Shown piece by piece: positions 15,311 through 15,487 of a stretch of 15,487 bases of DNA. The position numbers and the translations under genes are program-made. A model generated the notes under the pieces. It did no database searches. It was given only the letters and a program-made list of their open reading frames with translations, and was not told the DNA's origin. Origin of the DNA: Symbiodinium natans (lineage: Eukaryota > Sar > Dinophyceae > Suessiales > Symbiodiniaceae); the NCBI GenBank assembly GCA_905221605.1, contig CAJNDS010000668.1:1764814-1780300 (forward strand). Reading direction: 5' to 3'. Positions within the stretch are counted from its first letter, which is position 1, and the number at the start of each line of letters is the position of its first letter.

Positions 15311-15487
15311 ATAGATATAGATAGATATGGATAGATATAGATAGATATAGATAGATATAGATAGATATAGATAGATATAGATAGATATAGATAGATATAG
15401 ATAGATATAGATAGATATAGATAGATACAGATAGATATAGATAGATATAGATAGATATAGATAGATATAGATAGATATAGATAGATA
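15311..15487. repeat. ATAGATATAG decamer (GATA-type) array, open at the window edge
   Basis: The decamer ATAGATATAG repeats in perfect register from 15311 to the last base, 17.7 units. Two substitutions are visible (G at 15329 and C at 15428). The array is cut by the window end, so its true length is unknown. Confidence 0.97.

Overview
ORGANISM. The window reads as eukaryotic nuclear DNA from a gene-poor, repeat-rich chromosomal region, most likely subtelomeric or otherwise heterochromatic. The dominant word is the Arabidopsis-type telomere heptamer TTTAGGG. It is used by most land plants, some green algae, dinoflagellates and several other algal lineages. The mid-GC, complex but apparently non-coding left half, the lack of any recognisable plant transposon and the many dispersed telomere-like crumbs make me favour a dinoflagellate (Symbiodiniaceae-like) source. 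This is inference: no marker gene, rRNA, tRNA or intact spliced-leader gene is present to prove it.

LAYOUT. (1) Positions 1-8590 are mostly low-copy DNA with only short, unrecognised ORFs. They carry small local duplications (77-205, 2874-2935, 7597-7616), a CACT microsatellite (361-434), an AAT-rich hairpin-prone patch (2424-2640) and telomere crumbs (4611-4646). (2) Positions 8591-11270 are transitional: a telomere-like island, a 67-bp tandem duplication, a G-rich tract, a 590-bp array built on TTTTCTATTGG, a palindromic telomere island, a cluster of TGACCTTGC words in both orientations and a perfect GC-rich hairpin. (3) Positions 11273-13574 are a telomere-repeat complex. A CCCTAA-oriented block turns into TTTAGGG orientation. 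It continues as a regular 17-bp telomere-derived minisatellite, then degenerate heptamers, then 17 perfect heptamers. Next come two arrays of a 62-bp minisatellite, then 13 and 18 perfect heptamers. (4) Positions 13575-15487 are satellite and simple sequence: a poly(T)/(GA) compound tract whose junction is present twice, a dimeric higher-order satellite (129 + 133/134 bp monomers, 262-263 bp period), a 56-bp A/T-rich tandem family, and a decamer GATA-type array that runs off the right edge.

HOW IT WORKS TOGETHER. I find no protein-coding gene I would defend and no operon-like arrangement. The content of interest is structural. At least eight tandem families are abutted within 6 kb, and several show clear duplication history: an ordered variant series in the 62-bp arrays, a duplicated poly(T)-to-GA junction, and alternating A/B satellite monomers. 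All computed ORFs in the right 6 kb are by-products of tandem repetition.
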